NCBI GenBank assembly: GCA_034678485.1
Contig: JAXDBU010000140.1
Span: 11,936-75,935 of the forward strand
Direction of reading: 5' to 3'
From: PLanc-01 sp034678485
Lineage (GTDB): Bacteria > Planctomycetota > Phycisphaerae > Sedimentisphaerales > Anaerobacaceae
DNA: 64,000 bases
The translations under genes were made by a program, and so were the position numbers. This document shows positions 1 to 8,361 of the stretch, piece by piece. Under the pieces are notes generated by a model. The model worked only from the letters and a program-made list of their open reading frames with translations, did no database searches and was not told where the DNA came from. The stretch's first letter is position 1. Every line of letters begins with the position of its first letter.

Positions 1-2
1 TG

Positions 3-359
3 GGAGTGCAGTGCGTCTTCCAGTCGTTCTACAACGCCCGGCAGCGCGGCACGAGCGTTCACACGCACATCATGCGTCAGACGATGCAGTGCCATGCGGC
101 GACGAACCAGTTCTGGGTGAGCATGACGAACTCGTGCGGGCGCTACTCGCCGTACCCGTCGTGCTTCATCCAGCCTGACGGCGCGATCGCTCAGCAATTG
201 AGGCTCAACCGGTCGGGCATGATGGTCAACACCGTGGACCTGAACCGGAACTTCTACGACCCGATGGTGGGCTTCCGCGAAATGGCCCTGGCCGGCCGGC
301 TCACCAACGGCCCCGGCGCCCTCGACGACCCAAGATCGAGGAATGTGACAGCCCTTTAA
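3..359 (+). CDS. Carbon-nitrogen hydrolase (nitrilase superfamily), C-terminal part
   Basis: This is the end of a gene that enters from outside the window; the frame is open to the left edge, so no start is present. The visible 118 residues resemble the C-terminal third of nitrilase/amidase-type hydrolases: a Cys-containing strand-helix segment (CHAATNQFWVSMTNSCG), then the usual SCFIQPDG turn, where the enzyme notes the scene after the catalytic Cys, and a final VDLNRNFYD segment. The catalytic Glu-Lys-Cys triad would lie mostly upstream and cannot be checked. Substrate is unknown. The family assignment is by recognised motif layout only. The downstream genes are unrelated. Confidence 0.6.
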   Translation, partial: GVQCVFQSFYNARQRGTSVHTHIMRQTMQCHAATNQFWVSMTNSCGRYSPYPSCFIQPDGAIAQQLRLNRSGMMVNTVDLNRNFYDPMVGFREMALAGRLTNGPGALDDPRSRNVTAL

Positions 360-366
360 CCCCTGA

Positions 367-534
367 TCGTATCCTGCCACAAAACGCTTGTGCGGCAGTT
401 GCTCTCAGGGCTATCATTACCCCGATGTGGCCGCAGGTGCCCCAGCGGAATTGTATGACGACAAGATCGCAGAACGCCATTTCACGACGGCCCAGGAGGT
501 TCTCGAATGGGTGCGAGAACAGATTCGCGAATAG
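367..534 (+). pseudogene. HEPN-domain toxin remnant (C-terminal ~40 residues)
   Basis: The frame from base 409 to the TAG at 532-534 reads GYHYPDVAAG, then APAELYDDKIAERHF and TAQEVLEWVREQIRE. This matches the tail of HEPN-domain proteins that pair with MNT nucleotidyltransferases: a Tyr-Pro-Asp motif followed by the last amphipathic helix. The frame is blocked by a TGA at 364-366 and has no start codon or N-terminal helices, so the catalytic R-x4-6-H part is gone. It overlaps the MNT gene by 28 bases, as intact HEPN-MNT operons often do. I infer a decayed toxin whose partner survived. A frameshifted N-terminus upstream was looked for and not found, because base 359 is already the stop of another gene. 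Confidence 0.6.
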
Positions 535-821
535 AAGACTTTGTGCAAAGAGTGCGCGAGAAATACAGGATCACCCAGGCTATTTTCTTCGGCAGTCGGG
601 CGAGAGGTGATCACCTGGCAGACAGCGACTACGACATCATTCTCGTTTCTCCCGACTTTCAAGGGGTGTTCTTCAGCCAACGTTCCGCGTTGATGTACGA
701 CTTCTGGAAGCATTGGCCCCTTGAAATCGAGCCGCTTTGCTACACTCCCGGAGAATTCGAGACCAAGAAGCAACAAATCGGCATCGTCAACGAGGCCGTC
801 AGAGAGGGCATCATTCTGTAG
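507..821 (+). CDS. MNT-type minimal nucleotidyltransferase (antitoxin-like)
   Basis: A 104-residue protein of the DNA polymerase beta-like nucleotidyltransferase superfamily. The signature GSRARGDHLADSDYDI (about residues 30-45) supplies the Gly-Ser pair and the two metal-binding Asp residues; a third acidic residue is expected around EIEP. The size fits MntA-type proteins, which in characterised HEPN/MNT systems AMPylate and neutralise the HEPN RNase. Here the HEPN partner directly upstream is only a C-terminal stub, so the MNT protein may be an orphan. The ATG at 507 lies within the end of the HEPN frame, which argues that the two were once translationally coupled. argJ follows after 28 bases. 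Confidence 0.75.
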   Translation: MGARTDSRIEDFVQRVREKYRITQAIFFGSRARGDHLADSDYDIILVSPDFQGVFFSQRSALMYDFWKHWPLEIEPLCYTPGEFETKKQQIGIVNEAVREGIIL

Positions 822-849
822 GATCATCCCAGAACCATTGGAGAACGAT

Positions 850-2052
850 ATGACGAATGGAACGGTAACGGGGCCGCAGGGGTTCCTGGCGGCGGGTTTG
901 GCTTCGGGCGTGAAGGTGTCGGGTAAGCCCGATCTGGGGTTGCTTGTCTGCCCGACCGGGGCGGTCGCAGCCGCTGTATTCACCACAAACACGATCACCT
1001 CGGCGGCCGTCCAGGTCAGCCGGGAGCACCTGCAGAGCCGAAAGACCTACGCGGTTGTGGTCAACTCGGGCAACGCCAACGCCTGCACAGGCAAGCTCGG
1101 CCTGGCCAACGCGCGTAAGATGTGTGCCCAAACCGCCAAGCTGCTGGGCGTCGAACCCGAGGAGGTGCTCGTCGCGTCGACCGGGATCATCGGGCACCAG
1201 TTGCCCATGGAGAAGGTGACCGCGGGGATCGACCAGGCGGCCCCCCTGCTGTCGGGCTCGACCGAGGCCGGACTGGCCTTCGCACACGCGATCATGACGA
1301 CCGACACGCGGTGCAAGCAGGCCTATCGGGAGGTCAAGCTCTCCCGTACGATCGCGAGGATCGCTGGCACCGTCAAAGGGGCCGGCATGATCGGGCCCAA
1401 CATGGCGACCACCCTGCTGTTCATCACGACCGACGTCGCCATCAGCAAGGCGATGCTGAGCAAGGCCTTCACCCAGGCTATCGGTGGCTCGCTCAATCGT
1501 CTGACCGTGGACGGCCACCAGAGCACCAACGACACCGGGATACTCTTAGCCTCCGGGCTGGCAGGAAACCAGCGGATTACCGGACCCTGCGCGAGCTACC
1601 GCAAATTCGCGGCGGCCCTGACGGACCTGTGCACCGACCTGGTCCGGCAGATGGCGCTCGACGCAGAGGGCGCGACGCGGATGTTCCAGGTGGTCGTCAA
1701 AGGAGCTGCGAGCACGGCGGAAGCGACGAAGGCCGCCCGCGCCGTCGCGGATTACCCTCTCTTCAAGTGCGCCGTCAACGGCGGCGACCCGAACTGGGGT
1801 CGGATCATCTGCGCGGTGGGCTCTTCCGGCGTGAGACTCAAGCCCGAGAAGCTCTCGTGCAAGCTCGACGACCTGTACGTCTTCCGCAACGGAGCGCCCA
1901 GCGATTTCGACCCGAAGGAGGCATCCCAGATCATCTCCCAGCGTCAGTTCGTCATCACCGTGGACCTGGGCGTCGGTCGAGCCGACGACTTCTATTACGG
2001 CTGCGACCTGAGCACCGAGTACGTCCACATCAACGCGGATTACCACACGTAG
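850..2052 (+). CDS. argJ: Bifunctional glutamate N-acetyltransferase/amino-acid acetyltransferase ArgJ
   Basis: ArgJ transfers acetyl from N-acetylornithine to glutamate and may also make N-acetylglutamate from acetyl-CoA, closing the arginine acetyl cycle. The 400-residue length is normal. The self-cleavage motif KGAGMIGPNMATTL lies near residues 176-189, with the Ala-Thr cleavage site and nucleophile Thr at about 187; the protein should mature into alpha and beta chains. The C-terminal GGDPNWGRI block and the end TEYVHINADYHT are also typical. I chose the ATG at 850 because the open frame further upstream lies inside the MNT gene. No other arginine gene is adjacent except argS, 3.7 kb downstream. 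Confidence 0.95.
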   Translation: MTNGTVTGPQGFLAAGLASGVKVSGKPDLGLLVCPTGAVAAAVFTTNTITSAAVQVSREHLQSRKTYAVVVNSGNANACTGKLGLANARKMCAQTAKLLGVEPEEVLVASTGIIGHQLPMEKVTAGIDQAAPLLSGSTEAGLAFAHAIMTTDTRCKQAYREVKLSRTIARIAGTVKGAGMIGPNMATTLLFITTDVAISKAMLSKAFTQAIGGSLNRLTVDGHQSTNDTGILLASGLAGNQRITGPCASYRKFAAALTDLCTDLVRQMALDAEGATRMFQVVVKGAASTAEATKAARAVADYPLFKCAVNGGDPNWGRIICAVGSSGVRLKPEKLSCKLDDLYVFRNGAPSDFDPKEASQIISQRQFVITVDLGVGRADDFYYGCDLSTEYVHINADYHT

Positions 2053-2140
2053 CGCCGAGGTTGCTTCCGCAAGCGACCGGCACACTCGAGACCCAGCAGG
2101 TTGCCGGGGGTGAATTCCTCGCGGATTCGACGGAAAACTG

Positions 2141-2168
2141 TTGAAAACCCGCTTTCTTCCTGTACACT
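2141..2168 (+). promoter_or_regulatory. Predicted sigma-70-type promoter of hppA
   Basis: TTGAAA (2141-2146), a 16-base spacer and TACACT (2163-2168). It sits 58 bases before the GTG start of the pyrophosphatase gene, in the 174-base gap after argJ. A GAAAGGAG ribosome-binding site precedes the start. Prediction from sequence only. Confidence 0.5.
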
Positions 2169-2226
2169 GCGTGGATTCTGTACGGGTATCTGAGCCGAAA
2201 TAGGTCTATTCGAAAGGAGCCTACAA

Positions 2227-4671
2227 GTGAGTGCGTTGAAAAGGATTCTGGGAATATCGGTGCCGGTTCTGGCCCTCAGCGCCGTGGCGGGCGCTGCCGA
2301 AGCCGCCGGAGGCCCCATCGATGCCGAGACGGCATCGGGTACAACGCTGTTCTGGTGGATCGCGCCGATTTCGGCGATGTGTGCCCTGGGATTTGCCTTC
2401 TACTTCTACAAGAAGATGATCGAGGCGCCGGCAGGTACCGAGAAGATGGTCGAGATCGCACAGTACGTGCGGGAAGGCGCCTATGCCTACCTGCGACGTC
2501 AGTACGGCGTGGTCGCAATCGTGTTCGCGGTGCTCGTCGCCCTCTTCGCCTTCCTGGCGTATAAAGGCATCCAGAACCCGTTTGTCCCTGTGGCGTTTCT
2601 CACCGGCGGCTTCTTCAGCGGCCTGTGCGGATTCCTGGGGATGAAGACGGCGACCGCCGCCTCCTCTCGAACCGCCCAAGGCGCCACCAAGAGCCTCAAC
2701 AGCGGCCTCCAGGTCGCCTTCCGATCCGGCGCCGTCATGGGCCTGGTGGTCGTCGGCTTCGGCCTGCTGGATATCTCGCTGTGGTATCTCATCCTGGACA
2801 AGCTCGTCTACACCCCCGAGCACATGAAAAACGGCTTGACGCTCTTCGGCCTGACCCTCGTTCACCCGGGCATGGACCCGCAACGAATGCTCGTCGAGAT
2901 TACCACGACGATGATCACCTTCGGCATGGGCGCCTCGACGCAGGCCCTCTTTGCTCGTGTCGGCGGCGGCATCTACACCAAGTCCGCGGACGTCGGCGCC
3001 GACCTCGTCGGCAAGGTCGAAGCCGGCATTCCCGAGGACGACCCGCGCAACCCCGCGACCATCGCGGACAACGTGGGCGACAACGTCGGCGACGTGGCCG
3101 GCATGGGCGCCGACCTGTACGAGAGCTATTGCGGCTCGATTCTCGCAACCGCGGCCCTCGGCGCCGCCCTGCCGCTGAGCGCCGTTCGGGAAAGCGGCAT
3201 GGACCCGTTGAAGGCCGTGCTCGCCCCGATGATCGTCGCAGGCATCGGCATCTTCCTGTCGATCGCCGGCGTGTTCATGGTCCGCTGCAAGGAGGACGCC
3301 AGCCAGAAGAACCTGCTTCGTGCCCTCCTGCTCGGAACGCTGGGCAGCTCCGTCCTGATCCTGATTGTGCTCGCCGGCCTGGCGATGACGGACTGGATCA
3401 GTTGGGGCATCTTCGGCTCGGTGGTCTCCGGTCTGGTTGCCGGCGTTCTGATCGGCCAGTTTACAGAGTACTACACCTCGGATGAATACAAGCCGACCAA
3501 GGGCATTGCGAATCAGGCCAGAATGGGTCCGGCGACCGCCATCATCGATGGTTTCGCCAACGGCATGTACTCCGCGGGCCTGCCGGTCATCACCATCGTG
3601 ATCGGCATCCTCTGCGCCTACGGCTTCGCCGGCGGGTTCTCCGACGTGGCGATGGGCCTGTACGGGATCGGCTTCGCCGCGGTCGGCATGCTCTCGACGC
3701 TCGGAATCACGCTGGCGACGGACGCCTATGGTCCCATCGCCGACAACGCCGGCGGCAATGCGGAAATGGCCGGTCTGGATCCGGAAGTTCGCAAGCGAAC
3801 CGACGCGCTGGACGCCCTGGGCAACACCACCGCCGCGACCGGCAAGGGCTTCGCCATCGGCTCGGCGGCTCTGACCGCCATGGCCCTGCTGGCCGCATAC
3901 ATCGAGGAGATTCGGATCTGGATCGGACGCCTCGCCCAGGAGAGCGCCGACGGCATTTACCACGTGGGCCAGGTCGCCTTCGCAGCTACCGACGGGATTG
4001 CCGGCGCGATCAACGCCAAGACCGCCACGATGGCCGACTTCGTTAAAGCCTACGATCTGACGATCATGAATCCGAAACTGATCGGTGGCCTGTTCATCGG
4101 CGGCATGATGGCGTTCGTCTTCTGCGCCATGACTATGAAAGCCGTCGGTCGGGCTGCGGGCGCGATGGTCGAGGAAGTGCGCCGACAGTTCAAGAGCATC
4201 CCGGGCATCATGGAAGGCAAAGGCAAGCCGGACTACGCCCGGTGCGTCTCGATCTCCACGAAGGGCGCTCAGAGAGAAATGGTTCTGCCCTCGCTGCTGG
4301 CGATCATCGTGCCGGTTGTGACCGGCCTGCTCATGGGCGTCTCCGGCGTCATGGGCCTTCTCGTGGGCGGTCTGACCACCGGATTCGTCCTGGCCATCAC
4401 GCTCAACAACGCCGGCGGCGCGTGGGACAACGCCAAGAAGTACATCGAGAAGGGCGCTCATGGCGGCAAGAAGCTGCCCGACGGCACCAAGAACCCGGTC
4501 CACGGCGCCGCAGTCATCGGCGACACGGTCGGCGACCCGTTCAAGGACACCTCCGGCCCGAGCCTGAACATCCTTATCAAGCTCATGTCGATGGTGAGCG
4601 TGGTCTTCTCCGGCGTGATCGTAAAGCTCGCGCCGCAGGTCAGCGCCTGGCTCCATCTCGGCAGCCAGTGA
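2227..4671 (+). CDS. hppA: Membrane-bound ion-translocating pyrophosphatase, K+-dependent class
   Basis: This integral membrane pump couples pyrophosphate hydrolysis to H+ or Na+ export. The PPi/Mg site is visible as DDPRNPATIADNVGDNVGD near residues 271-289, with further acidic motifs in the middle and at the end (DTVGDPFKDTSGPSLN). GNTTAATGKG near residue 532 has Ala where K+-independent enzymes have Lys, so the K+-dependent class is inferred; Na+ versus H+ specificity cannot be told. At 814 residues it is longer than most bacterial relatives: it has an Ala-rich N-terminal extension and an extra segment around residues 565-610. GTG start with a good AAAGGAG site. A strong terminator follows. 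Confidence 0.95.
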   Translation: MSALKRILGISVPVLALSAVAGAAEAAGGPIDAETASGTTLFWWIAPISAMCALGFAFYFYKKMIEAPAGTEKMVEIAQYVREGAYAYLRRQYGVVAIVFAVLVALFAFLAYKGIQNPFVPVAFLTGGFFSGLCGFLGMKTATAASSRTAQGATKSLNSGLQVAFRSGAVMGLVVVGFGLLDISLWYLILDKLVYTPEHMKNGLTLFGLTLVHPGMDPQRMLVEITTTMITFGMGASTQALFARVGGGIYTKSADVGADLVGKVEAGIPEDDPRNPATIADNVGDNVGDVAGMGADLYESYCGSILATAALGAALPLSAVRESGMDPLKAVLAPMIVAGIGIFLSIAGVFMVRCKEDASQKNLLRALLLGTLGSSVLILIVLAGLAMTDWISWGIFGSVVSGLVAGVLIGQFTEYYTSDEYKPTKGIANQARMGPATAIIDGFANGMYSAGLPVITIVIGILCAYGFAGGFSDVAMGLYGIGFAAVGMLSTLGITLATDAYGPIADNAGGNAEMAGLDPEVRKRTDALDALGNTTAATGKGFAIGSAALTAMALLAAYIEEIRIWIGRLAQESADGIYHVGQVAFAATDGIAGAINAKTATMADFVKAYDLTIMNPKLIGGLFIGGMMAFVFCAMTMKAVGRAAGAMVEEVRRQFKSIPGIMEGKGKPDYARCVSISTKGAQREMVLPSLLAIIVPVVTGLLMGVSGVMGLLVGGLTTGFVLAITLNNAGGAWDNAKKYIEKGAHGGKKLPDGTKNPVHGAAVIGDTVGDPFKDTSGPSLNILIKLMSMVSVVFSGVIVKLAPQVSAWLHLGSQ

Positions 4672-4725
4672 CCGAGACCCCGGCAGGCAACGGTTGACGC
4701 TGCCCGCTGGCGACTGTACTCTAAT

Positions 4726-4757
4726 AAGGGTGGTCCGCGTTGGGCCACCCTTCTCTT
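4726..4757 (+). terminator. Intrinsic terminator after hppA
   Basis: An 11-base-pair stem (4726-4736 with 4742-4752, one G-T pair) with a 5-base loop and the T-rich run TTCTCTTTTA. It separates hppA from rsfS. Confidence 0.75.
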
Positions 4758-4791
4758 TTATGGTGAATCTCTGGAATAAGGTGAAAAACGA

Positions 4792-5154
4792 TTGGCGAGA
4801 AGAAAACCGAATAAGCAGGCGAAGGACTTCGCCCTCGCGGCGGCAAAGATCGCCCAAGAACGGCATTGTAGCGACATCGTGGTGCTGGACCTGCGGGGTC
4901 TGTCGCCCGCGACCGACTACTTTGTGATTGCCACAGGCACGAGCGAGCGACAGATGCGAACCGTCGCCGACGAGTGCTCCCAGGCCGGACGGGAACAGGG
5001 CATTAGCCGGTTCGGACGGGCAGGCTACGAACAGGGCCGATGGATACTCCTCGACTTCGTCGACGTCGTCGTCCATCTCTTCGACGCCGAGTACCGCGAC
5101 TTCTACGACCTCGACCACCTCTGGGGCGATGCGGAGAGAGTGAATTATGAATAA
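4792..5154 (+). CDS. rsfS: Ribosomal silencing factor RsfS
   Basis: RsfS binds ribosomal protein uL14 and blocks joining of the 30S and 50S subunits, slowing translation under nutrient stress. The 120-residue protein has the family core: DIVVLDLRGLSPATDYFVI, TGTSERQMRTVAD, and the WILLDFVDVVVHLFDAEYR to YDLDHLWGDA ending. The start is a TTG at 4792 behind GGAATAAGG; no in-frame ATG or GTG lies close upstream. RsfS is often next to nadD; here nadD lies 20 kb away. Confidence 0.92.
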   Translation: MARRKPNKQAKDFALAAAKIAQERHCSDIVVLDLRGLSPATDYFVIATGTSERQMRTVADECSQAGREQGISRFGRAGYEQGRWILLDFVDVVVHLFDAEYRDFYDLDHLWGDAERVNYE

Positions 5155-5158
5155 CTGG

Positions 5159-5186
5159 CCACAGAGGGCACAGAGATCACAGAGAG
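5159..5186 (+). repeat. Left 28-base inverted repeat (CCACAGAGGGCACAGAG family)
   Basis: Starts CCACAGAGGGCACAGAGATC and continues to base 5186. Its exact reverse complement is at 5666-5693, with the GxxExxY gene between. It begins 4 bases after the rsfS stop codon. Confidence 0.9.
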
Positions 5187-5226
5187 AAGAGAAGATGGAA
5201 TAGAGGGAAAGACATAGACGGCTGGT

Positions 5227-5592
5227 ATGGCGGATGAGTTGACTGAGCGGATCATTGGAGCAGCGATGGAAGTCCATAAGGCGCTGGGATCCGGACTTCT
5301 GGAGTCCATCTATGAGGAGGCTCTCTGCTACGAGTTCCAGTTGCAGAACATCGCGTACGAGCGTCAGGTGCCAGCCGACATCGTCTACAAGGACCGCGTC
5401 ATCAAGGATCAGAGGCTCGACTTGCTTGTGGAGAAGGAGGTCGTCGTCGAGATCAAGTCCATCAGGCAGACGCCCGGCGTTGTGATCTCGCAGACCATTT
5501 CCTATTTGAAGGCCACGAATCTGAAACGCGGACGAATCATCAACTTCGGAGAGAGACGTTTGATCGATGGCGTCAAGCGCGTCTCAGTATAA
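5227..5592 (+). CDS. GxxExxY family protein
   Basis: A 121-residue protein of the GxxExxY family. The naming motif is GLLESIYEEAL near residues 23-33. The later segment with RLDLLVEKEVVVEIKS has an Asp and Glu-x-Lys arrangement like PDDEXK nucleases, so a nuclease-like fold is plausible, but activity is unproven for the family. Function is unknown. The gene stands alone between two perfect 28-base inverted repeats, with a third, direct copy (5603-5631) right behind its stop codon, which suggests that gene and repeats move or spread together. Confidence 0.85.
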   Translation: MADELTERIIGAAMEVHKALGSGLLESIYEEALCYEFQLQNIAYERQVPADIVYKDRVIKDQRLDLLVEKEVVVEIKSIRQTPGVVISQTISYLKATNLKRGRIINFGERRLIDGVKRVSV

Positions 5593-5602
5593 CTGATTTC
5601 TG

Positions 5603-5631
5603 CCACAGAGAGCACAGAGGACACAGAGAAC
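5603..5631 (+). repeat. Direct copy of the CCACAGAG repeat
   Basis: CCACAGAGAGCACAGAGGAC and following bases: the same purine-rich ACAGAG pattern as 5159-5186 in the same orientation, with a few differences. It lies 11 bases after the GxxExxY stop. Confidence 0.75.
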
Positions 5632-5665
5632 CGAATGAAGATCAATCAGAATCACCTCCAATCTC

Positions 5666-5693
5666 CTCTCTGTGATCTCTGTGCCCTCTGTGG
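5666..5693 (-). repeat. Right 28-base inverted repeat (CCACAGAGGGCACAGAG family)
   Basis: Exact reverse complement of 5159-5186. The stretch 5668-5696 is also identical, over 29 bases, to 51687-51715 far away in the window. It ends 27 bases before the argS ATG, so it lies where the argS promoter or leader would be expected. Confidence 0.9.
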
Positions 5694-5720
5694 CAAAAGT
5701 CCCTTTGGGTGATTGACAGC

Positions 5721-7721
5721 ATGAAATGCACCGTAGACATTCTCGAAGAGCGAATCTCCGCGGCGATGGCGAAGGCGACCGGACAGGCCGGTTGCGCCGC
5801 GGTCCTCCGACCGGCGACCGATCCGCGATTCGGCGACTACCAGGCCAACGGCGTGATGGCGCTGGCCAAACAGATCAAGACCAACCCCCGCAAGCTTGCG
5901 GAAGCCGTGGTCGCGCAGCTCGACCTGAGCGACCTGTGCGAGCCGCCGGAGGTGGCGGGACCGGGCTTCATCAACCTGCGTCTCAAACCCGAGTATGTCG
6001 CGACCGAACTGCTTCGCGTCGCGAAAGAAGACGGTGAGCGACTGGGCATCCGAGCGGCAGCCTCGCCCCAGACCGTAGTCGTCGATTTCTCCAGTCCGAA
6101 CATCGCGAAGGAAATGCACGTCGGGCACCTCCGCAGCACGATCATCGGCGACTGCCTGTGCCGGCTGCTGGAGTTCGAGGGACATCGCGTCATCCGCCAG
6201 AACCACATCGGCGATTGGGGCACCCAGTTCGGCCGGGTCATTCTCGGCCTGTGGCACATGTGCATGGCCGAGAAGCACGGCCAGCCATTCTACTACCGAA
6301 CCGAACTCGATGGACTTCGGAGTCTCGCGAAGTCCGGCGAGGGCTTGAAGGGACTCTGCCAGCATATCCGCGACCGTCACGAGGAGGACTGGAGCGGCGA
6401 CCCCACCGGCGAGCAATGCTTCTCGCTCTTCCTGGAAGGACTGAGCGATCGCGACGTCGAAGGCTTGTGGGAGCAGTTCCTGTGCGTTTACCAGTACATC
6501 AATGCCCTGGAGGAAGCCGTCACAGGAATGGGCCTTACGGTCCGCACAATCAATCGGGGCCAGGAAGAGATCATCCCCTATGAATCGCTGTCCAGGCGGA
6601 TCACCGTCATGTTGCAGCGTCAAGACCGCCAGGAGCTTGACGCCTGGCAATTCATCCGAAAGCTCACTCTGGAACACTGCGGCAGCATCTACGAGACGCT
6701 GGGCGTCCAACTGACCGACCGCGACGTTCGCGGCGAGAGCTTCTATAACGACGAGCTTCCGGCGGTTGTCAGCGACTTGCAGGAGTCCGGATTGGCCGTG
6801 ACTTCGGACGGCGCGGTCTGCATCTTCCCGCCGGGGTTTCAGACGAAGGAAGGCGAGCCGTTGCCTTTCATCATCCAGAAGTCCGACGGCGCATTCCTCT
6901 ACGCGACGACGGACCTGGCAGCGCTGCGGTACCGAATCAACGTGCTGAAAGCCGACCGGATCGTCTACGTGACCGACGCCCGCCAGATCCAGCACTTCCA
7001 GATGCTCTTCAAGGTCGCGGAGATGGCCGGTTGGGACCAGCGCGACGGCAAGAAGGTCGAACTGGTCCACGTCACCTTCGGCAGCGTCCTCGGTGAGGAC
7101 GGCAGGCCGCTCAAGACCCGTTCCGGCGAGAACGTCAAGCTCAAAGAACTGCTCGACGAAGCCGTCGAGCGGGCCAAGACCGTCGTCGAAGAGAAGAACC
7201 CGGAGTTGCCGCCGGAGAAGAAACTCAAGATCGCCCAGGCGGTCGGCGTCGGAGCGGTTAAATACGCCGACTACTCGAACAGCCGGACCAGCGACTACGT
7301 CTTCAGCTTCGACAAGATGCTCGCGATGGAGGGCAATACCGCCCCCTATATGCAATACGCCTACGCCCGGGTTCGGTCCATTGAGCGAAAGGCCCAGACC
7401 AAGGGCGTGGACGTCGCCCGCGAACTGGCGAGCGCCACGACTCTCAACTTGAGCGAGCCGAGCGAGCTGGACCTCGCCAAGCACCTCGTTCGGTATGCGG
7501 AGGCGGTCGAGTCGGCCATCACCGACTACCGGCCGAACTACCTGACCGCCTACCTCTACGAGCTGGCCCAGCGATTCAGCACGTTCTACACGAACTGCCC
7601 GGTCCTCGATGCCCCGCCGGCGAGCCGGCCCACACGACTGCTCCTGTGCGACCAGACGGCCCGAACGATCAGGCACGGCCTGAGTCAACTGCTCGGCATC
7701 GCGGTTGTCGAACAGATGTAA
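5721..7721 (+). CDS. argS: Arginyl-tRNA synthetase
   Basis: Class I synthetase that charges tRNA-Arg. N-terminal additional domain about residues 1-110; Rossmann catalytic domain with HVGH (HIGH box) at 133-136 and SSPNIAKEMHVGHLRSTI around it; KMSKS-like loop replaced by the ArgS-typical PLKTRSGE near residue 465; DALR anticodon-binding domain at the end (ALARV to GLSQLLGI pattern). 666 residues, slightly longer than usual, with an extra segment around residues 180-250. ATG 5721 is preferred; GTG 5709 is an in-frame alternative. The repeat pair upstream leaves little room for a promoter. Confidence 0.95.
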   Translation: MKCTVDILEERISAAMAKATGQAGCAAVLRPATDPRFGDYQANGVMALAKQIKTNPRKLAEAVVAQLDLSDLCEPPEVAGPGFINLRLKPEYVATELLRVAKEDGERLGIRAAASPQTVVVDFSSPNIAKEMHVGHLRSTIIGDCLCRLLEFEGHRVIRQNHIGDWGTQFGRVILGLWHMCMAEKHGQPFYYRTELDGLRSLAKSGEGLKGLCQHIRDRHEEDWSGDPTGEQCFSLFLEGLSDRDVEGLWEQFLCVYQYINALEEAVTGMGLTVRTINRGQEEIIPYESLSRRITVMLQRQDRQELDAWQFIRKLTLEHCGSIYETLGVQLTDRDVRGESFYNDELPAVVSDLQESGLAVTSDGAVCIFPPGFQTKEGEPLPFIIQKSDGAFLYATTDLAALRYRINVLKADRIVYVTDARQIQHFQMLFKVAEMAGWDQRDGKKVELVHVTFGSVLGEDGRPLKTRSGENVKLKELLDEAVERAKTVVEEKNPELPPEKKLKIAQAVGVGAVKYADYSNSRTSDYVFSFDKMLAMEGNTAPYMQYAYARVRSIERKAQTKGVDVARELASATTLNLSEPSELDLAKHLVRYAEAVESAITDYRPNYLTAYLYELAQRFSTFYTNCPVLDAPPASRPTRLLLCDQTARTIRHGLSQLLGIAVVEQM

Positions 7722-7732
7722 AGGAAGCGACC

Positions 7733-8143
7733 ATGAAGATCGTCCAGAAGGAATTCGGCGTCAGCACCCGGAGCCGCACGGAAATGGTCGATGTCACGAG
7801 CCGGGTCCAGGCGGCCGTCCGGGACGCAGGCGTCCGCAACGGCGACGTGATCGTCTTCTGTCCCCACACCACCGCGGCCATCACGATCAACGAGAACGCC
7901 GATCCCGCCGTGGTCCACGACCTGCTCCTGCTCTTCGACGAGGTCTTCCCCCGGTCGCATCCGGGCTACCGTCACGACGAGGGCAACTCGGACGCCCACT
8001 GCAAGAGTTCGCTGGTCGGGTGCAGCGAACAGGTCCTCATCAAGGATGGGACCCTGACCCTGGGGACATGGCAGGGAATCTACTTCTGCGAGTTCGACGG
8101 CCCGCGCAGCCGAACGGTGATCGTCCAAGTTCGCGGCGAGTGA
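7733..8143 (+). CDS. YjbQ/UPF0047 family protein (secondary thiamine-phosphate synthase-like)
   Basis: A 136-residue single-domain protein of the YjbQ (UPF0047) family. Characteristic features are CPHTTAAITINENADP, RHDEGNSDAHCKSSLVG, and GTWQGIYFCEFDGPR, which include the conserved His, Asp, Glu and Ser residues of the family's putative metal site. Some members show weak thiamine-phosphate synthase activity in vitro; the physiological role is unclear. The ATG at 7733 has the site AAGGAAG and lies 11 bases after argS, so the two are probably co-transcribed. Confidence 0.9.
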   Translation: MKIVQKEFGVSTRSRTEMVDVTSRVQAAVRDAGVRNGDVIVFCPHTTAAITINENADPAVVHDLLLLFDEVFPRSHPGYRHDEGNSDAHCKSSLVGCSEQVLIKDGTLTLGTWQGIYFCEFDGPRSRTVIVQVRGE

Positions 8144-8298
8144 GCCGCGCCGGCGGTCATGTCACGACCCAGGCCGGGGACATCGGGCGGAGGTCTCCGC
8201 CTCCTGTGCGAGCACTCCGCCGTCCGGTCTCGCTGTGTTTCCACTCCCTGTCCGCTGTGCCTCTGGGGCAAATCCGCTCGCAGCGTTCGGAGCAGCGC

Positions 8299-8361
8299 AA
8301 AAAAAATGGCGAGGTGGTGGGACCGGCTGGGGGGGAGACCGGTGAACCACGCTGCCTCGCC
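8299..8361 (-). terminator. Long intrinsic terminator, minus strand
   Basis: On the minus strand GGCGAGG (8361-8355) pairs with CCTCGCC (8314-8308), with inner GTGGT/ACCAC and ACCGG/CCGGT pairings, and is followed by A and eight T (8306-8299). It would end the candidate small RNA. Confidence 0.75.

Noticed and set aside
2221..5277. Very long open frame on the minus strand opposite hppA and rsfS
   Set aside because: It mirrors the codon structure of the real plus-strand genes, has His/Asp/Arg-rich composition with no domain, and covers several genes. GC-rich antisense artefact.
5159..5693. Insertion sequence
   Set aside because: No transposase and no visible target-site duplication; described as a repeat-bounded gene instead.
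5652..7688. Long minus-strand open frame opposite argS
   Set aside because: Antisense shadow of argS; no motif and no ribosome-binding site.
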